Made by a program: the position numbers and the translations under genes
The notes under the pieces: model-generated
The model's database searches: none
The model's input: only the letters and a program-made list of their open reading frames with translations
Told to the model about the DNA's origin: nothing
Part shown: piece after piece, positions 42,771 through 52,634 of the stretch
Position numbering within the stretch: the stretch's first letter is position 1
Layout: each line of letters begins with the position of its first letter
Assembly (NCBI GenBank): GCA_964390335.1
Contig: CAYMHU010000010.1
Coordinates: 44,424 to 108,423 of the forward strand
DNA length: 64,000 nt
Direction: 5' to 3'
From: Granulosicoccus sp964390335
GTDB taxonomy: Bacteria; Pseudomonadota; Gammaproteobacteria; Granulosicoccales; Granulosicoccaceae

Positions 42771-44198
42771 GTGTTAGATCGACATTTGCATCCTGTAGTT
42801 CTGCTTTTTTCTGTACTGCTCACACTTACAATTGCCGGCTGCGATAGTGATATCAAAGGACCAGACGATAACCCGCCGACAACTATTTCCGACAACAATA
42901 ACAACGGCACTATAGAACCACCTCCTGCTGGTGCAAGTGAACCTGAATATGCACTAACACTAGGACAATCAACCGTGTCCTTAGTTGAAGGCGCGACCGT
43001 TCAAATTCCAATCAGTGTCGAGCGCTTTAACGGCCACAACTTCACTATTAATCTGGCCGCGGCCGGTGAATCCGCTGGCGATGAATCTGATATGTATTGG
43101 CAGTTCGACGACTCGCGGATTTCAGATACTGAAAATGGCGCCGTATTGACGTTAGGCATGAATATCGGGCCACACCCTATTCAACCGCAATCGCGTACTT
43201 TTCGGCTTGTTGGCAGTGACGGACAAAGCCAATTGTCGAATTTGAGCTTCACCGTCGATATCGCTCCAACCAGTCGGCCAGACATCTACCTGCTGATCGG
43301 ACAAAGCAACATGGTCGGCTTTAGCGAGCCAAATTCAAAGCAATCCGACATTGGTGAGCCTGACGCAGCTAACGATCGTGTGCTGCAACTCAATGTTACT
43401 GGTAACGACGGTGAAAATTTCAACACAGAAGCCGCCTTCACCAACGATGCCAATATCGCGGTACCCGATCCCCGCTTTACTCGTGCGGTAGACCCATTGC
43501 ATGACGGGTTCGACTCACTAATCAGTGGCAAAGCCGGAACACACATTGGCCTAGGGTTATCGTTCGGGAAACGTGCTATCAACGACACAACAGCATTAGT
43601 CTATTTGGTACCAGCCGCTTGGGCTGATACAGGATTTTGTCAACGCCCACGACAACTATTCCCAGGCTTGCTTGGCTGGAACGACAACCAGCGCAGCGAC
43701 AGCGCGTTCAGCGGCACACTGTTACACGATCGTGCTATTGCGCGAACCAATCTTACTCTGGCCGAAACCGGTGGCATTTTGCGCGGTATCTTGTGGCACC
43801 AAGGCGAAGCCGACTCCGAAAATGAGGTTTGTGCCAACGCCTACGAAAGTAATTTACGCGACATGGTCGCATCACTGCGAACTAATATTGATCAAGATAG
43901 TCGTGGAGCCGCTGCTCGCGGCCCCGATTCAGACGTGCCGTTCGTGTTGGCAACCATGTCCAAAGGCGTGGATGAACGTGGGGAATTCGATGTGTTTCTC
44001 GGTGGCAAGCTCACCGTGGACACCGTGCACCGAAATGTGGCGAATATCATCCCCAACGCCGGATATGTAGACAATGACGATTTGATACCCGGTGCATACG
44101 AGTGCGGCGAAGGCTCGTGCATCCATTTTGGCGCGCGCGCCTATCGGGAAATGGGTGCTCGCTACTACGATGTGTTACGTCAAATTGCCACCCAGTGA
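42771..44198 (+). CDS. SASA/CE6-type carbohydrate esterase, lipoprotein
   Basis: Residues 1-25 are a lipoprotein signal with lipobox (TIAGC). An N-terminal beta domain (about 60-170) precedes a SASA-type SGNH hydrolase: DIYLLIGQSNMVGF holds the nucleophile Ser, ILWHQGEADSENE is conserved block III, and SCIHFGARAYREMG carries the catalytic His. The family removes acetyl groups from sialic acid or xylan (CE6); xylan is more likely next to a GH10 enzyme in the window. The start is a GTG at 42771 with GGAGA upstream. A related gene follows 134 bases later. Confidence 0.85.
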   Translation: MLDRHLHPVVLLFSVLLTLTIAGCDSDIKGPDDNPPTTISDNNNNGTIEPPPAGASEPEYALTLGQSTVSLVEGATVQIPISVERFNGHNFTINLAAAGESAGDESDMYWQFDDSRISDTENGAVLTLGMNIGPHPIQPQSRTFRLVGSDGQSQLSNLSFTVDIAPTSRPDIYLLIGQSNMVGFSEPNSKQSDIGEPDAANDRVLQLNVTGNDGENFNTEAAFTNDANIAVPDPRFTRAVDPLHDGFDSLISGKAGTHIGLGLSFGKRAINDTTALVYLVPAAWADTGFCQRPRQLFPGLLGWNDNQRSDSAFSGTLLHDRAIARTNLTLAETGGILRGILWHQGEADSENEVCANAYESNLRDMVASLRTNIDQDSRGAAARGPDSDVPFVLATMSKGVDERGEFDVFLGGKLTVDTVHRNVANIIPNAGYVDNDDLIPGAYECGEGSCIHFGARAYREMGARYYDVLRQIATQ

Positions 44199-44332
44199 TA
44201 CGCCCAATTACCTAGCCCAATTTTTGAGACTCCATTCGCACATTGCACGAATGAACTGCAAGATGATTCACGCTTAGCGAAGCCTTAAACACAAGCTTTC
44301 GTGCAGCGGCCGCTACTTGATGCTATCTACTA

Positions 44333-45739
44333 GTGATTGATTCAAAAAAAACCTTGCAAATGAAATCTCTGCACCAATGCCCAGCCAATGTCCTTGCATT
44401 GATTTTCGCAATGGTATTTCTGTTCAGCTGTAGCTCGTCAATCGAAACCACAGAAACAGCTGACAACTTTTCTATCCAGGTTAATACGGATATAACGTTG
44501 CAAGAAGGCCTGATTGCGGGCGCAAACATTGCTGTGTCTGTGACCCGAGTAGAAGATCATAACGCACCGATTACCATCAGCATTGATGGCGTTGAAAACA
44601 GTGACAACGAGTTCATCACAACACGCCTGTTTCCCGGTGAGTTGTCACCTGCGGAATCGTTCAGCTCTATTAATATGTTTTTAGCGATTGCCGACTTGCC
44701 TATCATGCCTCATGAGCGCACTTTCGAAGTCAATGCAACGGACGGTGTGGAAACCGCCAGTGCAATAGTCAAGATGAATGTTGAGCCGGTTAATGCACCG
44801 GATATATACCTGCTGGCCGGTCAAAGCAACATGATTGGTTTTAGTGGTGATGCGACAAAACAGGCGTTTGAAGGGGGGCCGGATGAACCTAATCCAAGAA
44901 TACGGCAACTCAACGTCACCAAGAACCTCGATTTTGATACAGAAAACGAAACAGCCATATTTACGCAAGAGGATGACTTCACCGCCTACGACAGTAATGT
45001 GATTAGCGACAACCCGGTCGTGCAAGCCGAAGATCCGCTGCACATTCCACTCGATCCGAATAACACCAGTGGTAAAGATCTGTCTTACATTGGCTTGGGT
45101 CTAAGCTTTGCTAAAGCAGCGCTGCCTAATACCACTCAGAATATTGTACTGGTGCCTGCCGCGTGGTCAGGCTCGGCATTTTGCGACAACGACAACGGTC
45201 CGATAGGGCAATGGAACGCACAGGCAACGCCAGACGATGCTGCATTGGGTAACACGTGGTTATTTGACAGGGCGGTAGAGCGAACCAACATTGCGTTAGC
45301 GCAAACTGGAGGCATACTCCGCGGCATACTGTGGCATCAGGGCGAATCAGATGCAAACGATTCTTGCTCAGGTACCTACTTAGCCAATCTAGAGCGTTTA
45401 GCCAAAGAACTACGATTACGAATTAACACAGACGCACGCGGTGGTGACTTACGCCGTGACGATGCCAATATCCCGTTTATTCTTGGCACGATGTCCCGCG
45501 GCTTCGACGAAAACGGTGACCTCTCGATGTTCTATCCCGACAAGCAAAACATCGATGATGCACATAAGCTGCTACCGGGACGCGTGGATCATTCGCAGAT
45601 TGTCATTGCCGACGATTTAACCCCCGATAAAGGATTTCCGTGTGGCAACAGCGGTTGCATTCACTTTGGACCCGCTGCTTTGCGAGAACTTGGCAGGCGA
45701 TACTACGCAGCGCTGGTCGACGCAGCAAGCCAACCGTAA
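44333..45739 (+). CDS. Second SASA/CE6-type carbohydrate esterase, lipoprotein
   Basis: A paralogue of the preceding gene with the same layout: lipobox (LFSC), N-terminal beta domain, DIYLLAGQSNMIGFSGD nucleophile block, GILWHQGESDANDSC and GCIHFGPAALRELG with the catalytic His. The two differ widely in the N-terminal domain but little in the active-site blocks, pointing to an old duplication. The ORF starts at a GTG at 44333; the ATG at 44360 (MKSLHQCPANVL) is an alternative and is closer to a normal lipoprotein start. Confidence 0.85.
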   Translation: MIDSKKTLQMKSLHQCPANVLALIFAMVFLFSCSSSIETTETADNFSIQVNTDITLQEGLIAGANIAVSVTRVEDHNAPITISIDGVENSDNEFITTRLFPGELSPAESFSSINMFLAIADLPIMPHERTFEVNATDGVETASAIVKMNVEPVNAPDIYLLAGQSNMIGFSGDATKQAFEGGPDEPNPRIRQLNVTKNLDFDTENETAIFTQEDDFTAYDSNVISDNPVVQAEDPLHIPLDPNNTSGKDLSYIGLGLSFAKAALPNTTQNIVLVPAAWSGSAFCDNDNGPIGQWNAQATPDDAALGNTWLFDRAVERTNIALAQTGGILRGILWHQGESDANDSCSGTYLANLERLAKELRLRINTDARGGDLRRDDANIPFILGTMSRGFDENGDLSMFYPDKQNIDDAHKLLPGRVDHSQIVIADDLTPDKGFPCGNSGCIHFGPAALRELGRRYYAALVDAASQP

Positions 45740-45950
45740 CGTCACGGTTTGGTTTTGGCTTTGTAATGCTTGAGACGCCGGAAAACTCAGCACTTAGCTA
45801 TCAGACCTGCGAAAATTCATCTAGATATCAATGAATTGCAATCAAATCTATGATTCAGTCGCACAATTCAAATTTATTGCGCTTGAGTTAAGCCTGATTC
45901 CCCCGATATCTAAGTAGATACTGCAATTGTTGCAACATTATGTCGTTTGA

Positions 45951-45969
45951 GGCTATTCGGGAAATAGCC
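45951..45969. repeat. Stem-loop GGCTATT-CGGGA-AATAGCC
   Basis: Perfect 7-base stem with a 5-base loop, 62 bases before the acyltransferase start, within a 292-base stretch (45740-46031) that holds no gene. Could be a leader hairpin or an operator. Confidence 0.45.
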
Positions 45970-46031
45970 AACTATAGGTGCTATAAACAGATGTTCGCAC
46001 GGCAAAAAGTTCGGCTTGGCAATAACTGAAA

Positions 46032-47063
46032 ATGAGACTGCACGCTCTGCAATACCTTCGCGCCGTTGCTGCGCTAATTGTGGTTTACAGCCACGCATGC
46101 ATCCAGGTGCCTGCTTATCAGCCGTATTTAATGAAATTTGGTAGCTTTGGTGTTGATATCTTTTTTGTTATCTCCGGCTTTATCATGATGTACATCGCCA
46201 AACCGGACGCCAAGCCCGGGGCGTTCTTTATGAATCGCATTCGCCGCGTGGTGCCGCTGTATTGGTTTTTCACCTTGCTCATGGCCGGCCTGCTACTAAC
46301 GATGCCATCTGTGTTTGCCAAGGCCGAGTTTAACTTGCTGCAAACTATTCAAAGCCTGTTTTTTATTCCTCATTTTAGTTCTGCGCACCCGGGTGAAATC
46401 TGGCCAATCGTTGCACCGGGCTGGTCACTCATTTACGAAATGTACTTTTATGCCCTGTTCGGCTTGTCGTTGTATTTCGCACCAAAATCCAGACTGGCAT
46501 TAATAGCGCTGGTTATCACAACCGTGTATTTCGCTGCCAAAGTGTTTGACACAGCGGGCCCTTTTAACGAGTTCTTTACAGACGATATCGTGTTCGAATT
46601 TATATTCGGTATGCTGCTGGCTTGGTTGTGGAAAAAAGGCTACACACTCACACCCATAGGCGGTATGGTATTGCTTATCGCTGGCTTTGCATTACTGCTA
46701 CTGCATTCGCAAGATCAGTTCCTTGTAGCGCTTAATGCCCCAGGCATTATCACGAACGGCATCCCGGCAACCATGGTTGTCGCCGGTACACTGTTTATAA
46801 AAGTGCCGGAAAACCGCTTAGGCATACTACTGGGAGATGCGTCTTACGCCTTGTACCTGTGTCATTTGTTTATTCTGGGTATTCTGCGGATTATTCTGCC
46901 ACCGCTGCTTGGCGACGGCGTGGTTGGTGCGTATCTGTTCGTTGCCATATGTCTGGTCGTCAGCCTGATCTGCTGCGTACCGGTGCACCAGTGGATAGAC
47001 GATTGGTTACTGCGCCGTGAACGCCTGCACGCGTTTTCCGCGCCTAAGCGCCGCGAAGCGTGA
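46032..47063 (+). CDS. Acyltransferase 3 family protein (OafA/YrhL type)
   Basis: A 343-residue integral membrane acyltransferase with about ten helices. The opening LHALQYLRAVAALIVVYSHA includes the conserved His, and FGVDIFFVISGFIMMY and the RIRRVVPLYWFFT segment (RxxR motif) are typical. The family acylates surface sugars such as O-antigen or exopolysaccharide. The substrate is unknown; it stands alone between the esterase pair and a small hypothetical gene. Confidence 0.88.
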   Translation: MRLHALQYLRAVAALIVVYSHACIQVPAYQPYLMKFGSFGVDIFFVISGFIMMYIAKPDAKPGAFFMNRIRRVVPLYWFFTLLMAGLLLTMPSVFAKAEFNLLQTIQSLFFIPHFSSAHPGEIWPIVAPGWSLIYEMYFYALFGLSLYFAPKSRLALIALVITTVYFAAKVFDTAGPFNEFFTDDIVFEFIFGMLLAWLWKKGYTLTPIGGMVLLIAGFALLLLHSQDQFLVALNAPGIITNGIPATMVVAGTLFIKVPENRLGILLGDASYALYLCHLFILGILRIILPPLLGDGVVGAYLFVAICLVVSLICCVPVHQWIDDWLLRRERLHAFSAPKRREA

Positions 47064-47125
47064 TCAAGTACAAATTGTTTGCTGTTTTAAATAGGTAATA
47101 TCAGGACAACGGAAAGGGCCTGAAC

Positions 47126-47416
47126 ATGAACTCTATTGAAGCTATTATTCACCGATTTGATATCAATCCAACGCATTCGCTTATGCAGCAAAATCGTCAA
47201 CAACTAGAGCGTTCCGGCAAACATTACGATACGTGTTGGTATGTGGAGAAAAACGCAGCGCAGGAGATTGTTGCTCGTTACCGTAGCTGGACCAATCAGG
47301 CATTGCAGCCGCCGTTTCGCTCGCAGATTGGGTGGGAACGCTATTCACCCGGTGGCACATTGTTGGAGCGTGAAGTTCGGTACGCAGAACTGCCTAACGC
47401 TGACCAGCTACATTAA
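47126..47416 (+). CDS. Hypothetical small protein
   Basis: A 96-residue soluble protein I do not recognise. GGAAAGGG lies upstream of the ATG, which supports translation. The centre (DTCWYVEKNAAQEIVARYRS) reads like a small alpha/beta fold. It converges with recQ, 14 bases apart. Confidence 0.65.
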   Translation: MNSIEAIIHRFDINPTHSLMQQNRQQLERSGKHYDTCWYVEKNAAQEIVARYRSWTNQALQPPFRSQIGWERYSPGGTLLEREVRYAELPNADQLH

Positions 47417-47430
47417 ACCGGACAGTTACT

Positions 47431-49254
47431 TCAGCTTTCCAGCTCTTCGGTGTCACTGAACATTTCGTATTCGGCGATAAGCTCCACAAACGCATCGCCA
47501 TATTTTTCCAACTTGTGTTGTCCAACACCCGATACCGCAGACATTTGATCGAGCGTTGTTGGTCGTTGTACCAACATATCTGCAAGTGTGCTATCGGCAA
47601 AAACTAGATAGGCTGGTTTGCCGTCGCTAAGACTGGCACGCAAAGCACGTAGTTTTTCCCACAACGGTTTATCTCTGGCAGGAATGTCGTCGGCTGTGCG
47701 TCTTGTGCGTCGCGACTTACCAGCCTGCTTGTCAAGGTGCCGTAATTGCAGTCTATGTTCACCGCGCAGTATTGGCCGTGCGGCCTCGGTTAACGACACC
47801 GAACCGTGTCCACCAACATCCACACTAAGAAGACCCTTTGCAATTAATTGGCGAAACAACGAACGCCATTCAGTCAGGTTTCTTTCCGCGCCTATACCGA
47901 ACGTACTTTGTTTATCGTGACCAAAATTTATGATGCGCTCAGAATGCTTACCTATAAGTACTTCGATCACATAGTTAACACCAAAGCGTTGCCCTGTTCG
48001 ATACACACAGGACAACGCCTTCTGTGCAGCTTCCGTTGCGTCCCAAGTGGTGGGAGGACTGATGCAATTATCACAGTTGCCGCACGGCTCAGGCAGCTCA
48101 TCCGCAAAATAGCTAAGCAGCGCCTGACGACGGCAAGTATTGAGTTCTGCCAACCCCAACATGGATTCAAGTTTGTGGTGCTCTACGCGCTTGTGCTGCT
48201 CATCGGCCTCCGAGCCTTGCATCATTGAGCGCAAGTTAATCACATCCTGTAACCCGTAAGACATCCATGCATTAGCAGGCTGACCATCGCGACCAGCCCG
48301 ACCGGTTTCCTGATAGTACGCTTCGATACTTTTCGGCAAATTCAAGTGCGCAACGAAGCGTACATCCGGCTTATCAATGCCCATACCAAACGCAATGGTT
48401 GCAACGACGATGACGCCGTCTTCGCGTAGAAATCTGGCTTGGTTTTCTTGACGAATACTGGCACTTAAACCTGCGTGGTATGGCAACGCAGTTCGGCCTT
48501 GCTTAACCAACCAATTGGCAGTGTCTTCTACTTTTCTGCGCGATAAACAATACACAATACCGGCATCATTAGGATGATGCTCATCCAGAAATTTAATCAG
48601 TGATTCTCGCGCGTTGCCCGCATCGGTTATTGCATAGCGAATATTCGGACGATCAAAACTGCTAATAAAGTGTCTAGCATCAGCCAAACTAAGATTGGCA
48701 ACGATTTCCTCTCGCGTGCGCTCATCGGCTGTTGCAGTTAATGCAATTCGTGGTACGTCGGGAAAACGTTCATGTAAAACGTTTAGCGATAAATACTCTC
48801 GTCGAAAATCATGCCCCCATTGCGATACGCAATGCGCTTCATCAATCGCAAACAACGACACGGTGGCTTTATCGAGTACGTCAAGCATACCAGGCATTAA
48901 TAATCGCTCTGGTGCCACGTACAGTAAGTCGATATCGCCCGCTAACACGGCTTGTTCCACAGACTGGATTTCAGCGGGTGTTAACGACGAATTAATAAAC
49001 GCTGCATTTAAGTTCAATGCCCGTAGCGCATCAACTTGATCCTGCATCAGCGCTATCAGTGGGGAGATAACTATGCCGGTGCCCTCTCTAACGAGGGCCG
49101 GAATCTGATAGCAAACCGACTTCCCGCCGCCAGTTGGCATTAGCACCAGCGCATCGTCGCCATCAATCAACGAACCGATTATGTCTGCCTGATGACCTCT
49201 GAATTGATCGTAACCATAGATGGTTTGTAAGATATCTAACGCGTCCGTGTGCAT
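47431..49254 (-). CDS. recQ: ATP-dependent DNA helicase RecQ
   Basis: RecQ unwinds DNA in recombination and repair. The 607-residue protein has Walker A (MPTGGGKSVCYQIPALV), DEAH box (FAIDEAHCVSQWGHDFR), motif VI (QETGRAGRDGQPA), the zinc-binding cysteines (CRRQALLSYF ... CGNCDNC), a winged-helix region and a C-terminal HRDC domain (RPTTLDQMSAVSGVGQHKLE). Length is normal for E. coli-type RecQ. Confidence 0.95.
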   Translation of the reverse strand: MHTDALDILQTIYGYDQFRGHQADIIGSLIDGDDALVLMPTGGGKSVCYQIPALVREGTGIVISPLIALMQDQVDALRALNLNAAFINSSLTPAEIQSVEQAVLAGDIDLLYVAPERLLMPGMLDVLDKATVSLFAIDEAHCVSQWGHDFRREYLSLNVLHERFPDVPRIALTATADERTREEIVANLSLADARHFISSFDRPNIRYAITDAGNARESLIKFLDEHHPNDAGIVYCLSRRKVEDTANWLVKQGRTALPYHAGLSASIRQENQARFLREDGVIVVATIAFGMGIDKPDVRFVAHLNLPKSIEAYYQETGRAGRDGQPANAWMSYGLQDVINLRSMMQGSEADEQHKRVEHHKLESMLGLAELNTCRRQALLSYFADELPEPCGNCDNCISPPTTWDATEAAQKALSCVYRTGQRFGVNYVIEVLIGKHSERIINFGHDKQSTFGIGAERNLTEWRSLFRQLIAKGLLSVDVGGHGSVSLTEAARPILRGEHRLQLRHLDKQAGKSRRTRRTADDIPARDKPLWEKLRALRASLSDGKPAYLVFADSTLADMLVQRPTTLDQMSAVSGVGQHKLEKYGDAFVELIAEYEMFSDTEELES

Positions 49255-49295
49255 TATTTTAGTCCTTTAGATTAGAGATAGCGGCGACCATGCCA

Positions 49296-50012
49296 CTATT
49301 CGCTGTAGCTGTTTTTCCATTGCGCGTATTGCGCAACGATGTCACTCATTTCATGCTCATCATAGTCTCGTAAGCCACCGAGTACCATATTCTTTTCACC
49401 CCGACCAACTACACGGCCTTCAGATTGGATAACGAAACGCAAGTTAGCTTCACCCTTTTTGCCATCGACAGCTAGAACGGTGTTGTCGTTATCTAATGCC
49501 AGTGATAGGTCGGGCGCTTCCAGTTCATCCAATTCAATGGCCATGGACTTATAAATAACCATAGGCCTTGCCGGATTAATCATGCAATGATTGCTGCGCA
49601 TGAGTTCAACCAAAATATCGGGAAACGTTTTTCCAGAGAACTGCACATACTGCGTGATTACATCGCTGACAAATTGCTGAGCCTTGCTGCTTTGTCCATC
49701 AACCTGCAAGGTCAAAATGAGCTTGTCAGCGCTGTCTAAGATTTGATTTTGCGAGTGTAATTCTTCTGGCAATTTAACCTGAGTATTTGAATCAACCATG
49801 GCATGCATGTCTAAATGCATTGACTGATAAACGCCAAATTGATTTAACAACACCGAAAACAGTAAATCGCCCGGCACACAAAAACGTCTGGCGCCAACGT
49901 CGTGGATAGGATTAAAGTCACCCGCAACCCCCTTAGCAAACTGGCTGGCCTGTTGCTCAGTGAACTGCATATAATGTTCACTTAGCGCAACGTACTGCGA
50001 GATATCTAGCAC
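49296..50012 (-). CDS. DUF3581 family protein
   Basis: A 238-residue protein matching the gammaproteobacterial DUF3581 family: FTEQQASQFAKGVAGDFNPI, then ARRFCVPGDLLFSVLL and YVQFSGKTFPDILVELM. The segment DFNPIHD resembles a hot-dog-fold hydratase motif, but no activity is established. It lies 42 bases after the recQ start on the same strand. Confidence 0.85.
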   Translation of the reverse strand: MLDISQYVALSEHYMQFTEQQASQFAKGVAGDFNPIHDVGARRFCVPGDLLFSVLLNQFGVYQSMHLDMHAMVDSNTQVKLPEELHSQNQILDSADKLILTLQVDGQSSKAQQFVSDVITQYVQFSGKTFPDILVELMRSNHCMINPARPMVIYKSMAIELDELEAPDLSLALDNDNTVLAVDGKKGEANLRFVIQSEGRVVGRGEKNMVLGGLRDYDEHEMSDIVAQYAQWKNSYSE

Positions 50013-50054
50013 TGGAATAATCGCTCCTGAAATTGACTGCGTATAGTCGCAGAG

Positions 50055-50687
50055 TTAGGACTCAGTGCGCAAGCGGCGTTGCTGTACAATTGTGTCAATT
50101 TCGTCCAAATGATGCTGCTCCAAGGACACCGCTCGGGGATAATGCGGCCGCTCTCTATCTGGCTCAATAACACCTTCCCAGCCTTTAGTTGAATGCATAA
50201 ATTCGTACACGCCTATTGCTGAGTACTGCTGTTTGTATCCCGCCAGCACGCAATCGATATAACTTTGTAATATGGGGTATTGCGGCGTGGCGCTTCCTTG
50301 ATGCTGACTGCTCGATACATACACGAGTATTTTTTCGGCTTGCACATGCGCAGGTAAATCAAAATGCGCAGCCGGGACTTCAACCCGATCGTACCCTGCC
50401 TCTCGCTCGTTGAGCGAATCTAGCTCTGATGCAGGCATCGTGACCACCACTCCTCGGATAAACGGCTGATGTTGCTTTGGTCCGTCGAAATCGCTCAAAC
50501 GCTCTACACTTAAGGAACAGCAACCCAGACCATCGGGATACGCTGAGCTGATTGTGGGAGCGACTCGATGACCCCAAACGCGGCCCCAACCGTATAAGGT
50601 GGCAGGCGCAGACTGCTCATTAATTGGACGTGTGTCTCGGTTAACAAGTGAACCGTAACCAAAATAAGTAATTGATTGCTCCGACAT
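50055..50687 (-). CDS. Gamma-glutamylcyclotransferase-like protein
   Basis: The protein of about 210 residues opens with ITYFGYGSLVNRDTR, the YGSL substrate-loop motif of the GGCT/AIG2/ChaC fold; the fold's conserved Glu may be that in LNEREAGYDRVE. I use the ATG at 50687, preceded by GAGG, instead of the TTG at 50702. The exact activity (glutathione breakdown or another gamma-glutamyl substrate) cannot be decided. Confidence 0.75.
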   Translation of the reverse strand: MSEQSITYFGYGSLVNRDTRPINEQSAPATLYGWGRVWGHRVAPTISSAYPDGLGCCSLSVERLSDFDGPKQHQPFIRGVVVTMPASELDSLNEREAGYDRVEVPAAHFDLPAHVQAEKILVYVSSSQHQGSATPQYPILQSYIDCVLAGYKQQYSAIGVYEFMHSTKGWEGVIEPDRERPHYPRAVSLEQHHLDEIDTIVQQRRLRTES

Positions 50688-50779
50688 GCCAAACGGCCTC
50701 AATGTTTCAACTTGGATAACGAGTAAAATAGTTGTCTGACGTAGAAATGTAGATAGTACGCACTAAAAATACGAATTAT

Positions 50780-51448
50780 ATGGTCTTTTCCTTGCACAGC
50801 ACAGGCTTTACCAAACTCAACCGATTTGTGTTGTTTTATGCGCTGTGCGCTTGTGTCATAAGCACCCCGGCGAGTAGCACTGAAGTGTACGCAGGCCTGT
50901 CTGCGACCCAGCTAAGCCGCAGTACTCAGTTGGTAGATAAGCTGCCGTGGAGCGAAGCCAAACGTAAAAGCGACAAGAATCACCCGCTGGGCGTGCAAAC
51001 TCTGTCCATTGAATTAGCCGAGCGAAAAAAAGGCTCGCAGGCTAGACAGATAAACGTGTTCCAGCACAACTATGCAACTCAAAGCAGTCGCCTTGTACGC
51101 ATTGATGTTGATTCCGACAAAGTCGTAATGCAGCAAACTGTTAACTCTGTGCACCTGCCACTGAATGACGCGGAAATTGCATACGCAAGCAGGTTAGTTG
51201 AACAAAACGCTCGACTCATGGGATTGATAAACAGTGAACAGCAAAGTCGCGGCCTGATGCAGCTTCTTGATTTAGACGCATTGGATGTTAAAGCCAGTGT
51301 GTTTGAACCGCTTGATGCTGCGCATGTGTGTCACACCGAGCGATGCGCACTACTGTCGCTGTTTGATAAAACCAGTACCGTTTACGTGACCGAACCTGTG
51401 GTCAATTTGTTGCGCGGTACCGTTCATTCCCTATCGGATGCTCAGTAA
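50780..51448 (+). CDS. Exported protein resembling the N-terminal (N3-like) domain of copper amine oxidases
   Basis: A 222-residue protein with a signal peptide (cut near PASSTE). The middle (RQINVFQHNYATQSSRLVRIDVDSDKV ... LPLNDAEIAYASRLV) has the strand-strand-helix pattern of the CuAO N2/N3 domains, where a sentence such as Y-x-R-x-T ... D-x-x-x-G-K-V is followed by P-L-x-x-x-E. A cysteine pair (HVCHTERCALL) follows. It is the first gene of a three-gene operon with two CuAO catalytic-domain homologues, 12 bases before the next gene. The relation to CuAO is my reading and moderate in strength; it might serve as a detached N-domain or partner. Confidence 0.55.
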   Translation: MVFSLHSTGFTKLNRFVLFYALCACVISTPASSTEVYAGLSATQLSRSTQLVDKLPWSEAKRKSDKNHPLGVQTLSIELAERKKGSQARQINVFQHNYATQSSRLVRIDVDSDKVVMQQTVNSVHLPLNDAEIAYASRLVEQNARLMGLINSEQQSRGLMQLLDLDALDVKASVFEPLDAAHVCHTERCALLSLFDKTSTVYVTEPVVNLLRGTVHSLSDAQ

Positions 51449-51460
51449 ATCAGAAAGTCT

Positions 51461-52630
51461 ATGCGAGCAATATTTCTATTCATGGTGCTGTTGATGTCGG
51501 CCACGCATGCCGCTGATACTTACGCGTGCGAACAAGGCGTAGCGATTCAACATTCGTTTGGCTCAGGTGCCAGTTGGGATCTGTGTGCCTTGGTAGATGA
51601 TGAACACGGTTTGGAATTACAGAATTTGAGCTACCGCGCGCCTGGCGATACCAGCCGCTTAGTATTAAACAAACTGCATTTGGGTCAGGCCTTGCTGCAT
51701 TATCACGATGAGGTTGATCCTATCGCGCTCATTGGTACCCGTGGATTCAACGAACAATCGCAGCAAAACTTAGATGCCTCCACCTGCGATGGAGAAATTT
51801 TCGAGTCCATAACCGCAATACCTCAGCTGTGTGGTGTGCAACGCGACACGGGACTTATGGCCAAATACAGTAATCGCCCCGGATTGCAGGGGCAATCGTG
51901 GAAACTCTTTTCGATTGCTGAATACGACAGATTGACTTTTCAAATAGCCGTCACCTTAACCGAAGATGGCCGCATAGCACCTGCAGTCAGTTTATCGGGT
52001 CGCGCCACTCGAACCGCCGAGAATCCTGCACACGTCAATGCAGTTGTTGATGCGGTCAAACAAGAAACTATTCAGAGCACCCAAGCATCCTTGTTGTACA
52101 CATGGCGAATGGCCTTTGCCCTGAACGATAGCGTGACCAACGACAGCGTGGAAGAATTTAATTTCAAGCTACAACCCGAGTTAGGCAATAGACGTCCCAT
52201 GCAAGTGCAAGCACTGCAAACCGAAACGTTACGAACTGTTGAGCCCGATGACTTTCGAGGTTGGCGTATTCGCGATGAAAATGGCAGTGGCTATTATCTT
52301 GACCCACAAACCAGTGGCTTTAATTTCATTAGCAATCAATATAACTGGACTCAATTTGATTTTGCACTCAGTACTTTTAATAGTTGCGAAAGACACAGCT
52401 ACTTACCCGGCCAAACCCCTGACGGTATAGTTAATTGCGGTAGTCATATAGACGACTACGTCAATGGCGATTCCATGGTTGATCAGCAACCCGTTGTCTG
52501 GTTCAGTATGAGCCGCCTCTTTCGTCCCAGCGCCGAAGATTTTCCCATTATTTCCACGCTCACGGCATCCTTTGAACTTATCCCGTTTGACTGGACACCA
52601 ACCTCACCTTTCGAGTTGAACGGAGAATAA
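51461..52630 (+). CDS. Degenerate copper amine oxidase catalytic-domain homologue (no copper ligands)
   Basis: A 389-residue exported protein with signal peptide MRAIFLFMVLLMSATHA. It aligns along its length with the neighbouring 511-residue protein and with the CuAO C-terminal domain: GASWDLCALVDDEHGLELQN at the start and VVWFSMSRLFRPSAEDFPII near the end. In this copy the topaquinone Tyr position is Leu (about residue 158), the HxH copper pair is Ala/Leu (around 209-211), the third copper His is Phe in RLFRP, and the catalytic Asp is missing. It is therefore predicted to be non-catalytic. It sits 4 bases before the next gene, suggesting they work together. Confidence 0.7.
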   Translation: MRAIFLFMVLLMSATHAADTYACEQGVAIQHSFGSGASWDLCALVDDEHGLELQNLSYRAPGDTSRLVLNKLHLGQALLHYHDEVDPIALIGTRGFNEQSQQNLDASTCDGEIFESITAIPQLCGVQRDTGLMAKYSNRPGLQGQSWKLFSIAEYDRLTFQIAVTLTEDGRIAPAVSLSGRATRTAENPAHVNAVVDAVKQETIQSTQASLLYTWRMAFALNDSVTNDSVEEFNFKLQPELGNRRPMQVQALQTETLRTVEPDDFRGWRIRDENGSGYYLDPQTSGFNFISNQYNWTQFDFALSTFNSCERHSYLPGQTPDGIVNCGSHIDDYVNGDSMVDQQPVVWFSMSRLFRPSAEDFPIISTLTASFELIPFDWTPTSPFELNGE

Positions 52631-52634
52631 GTCG

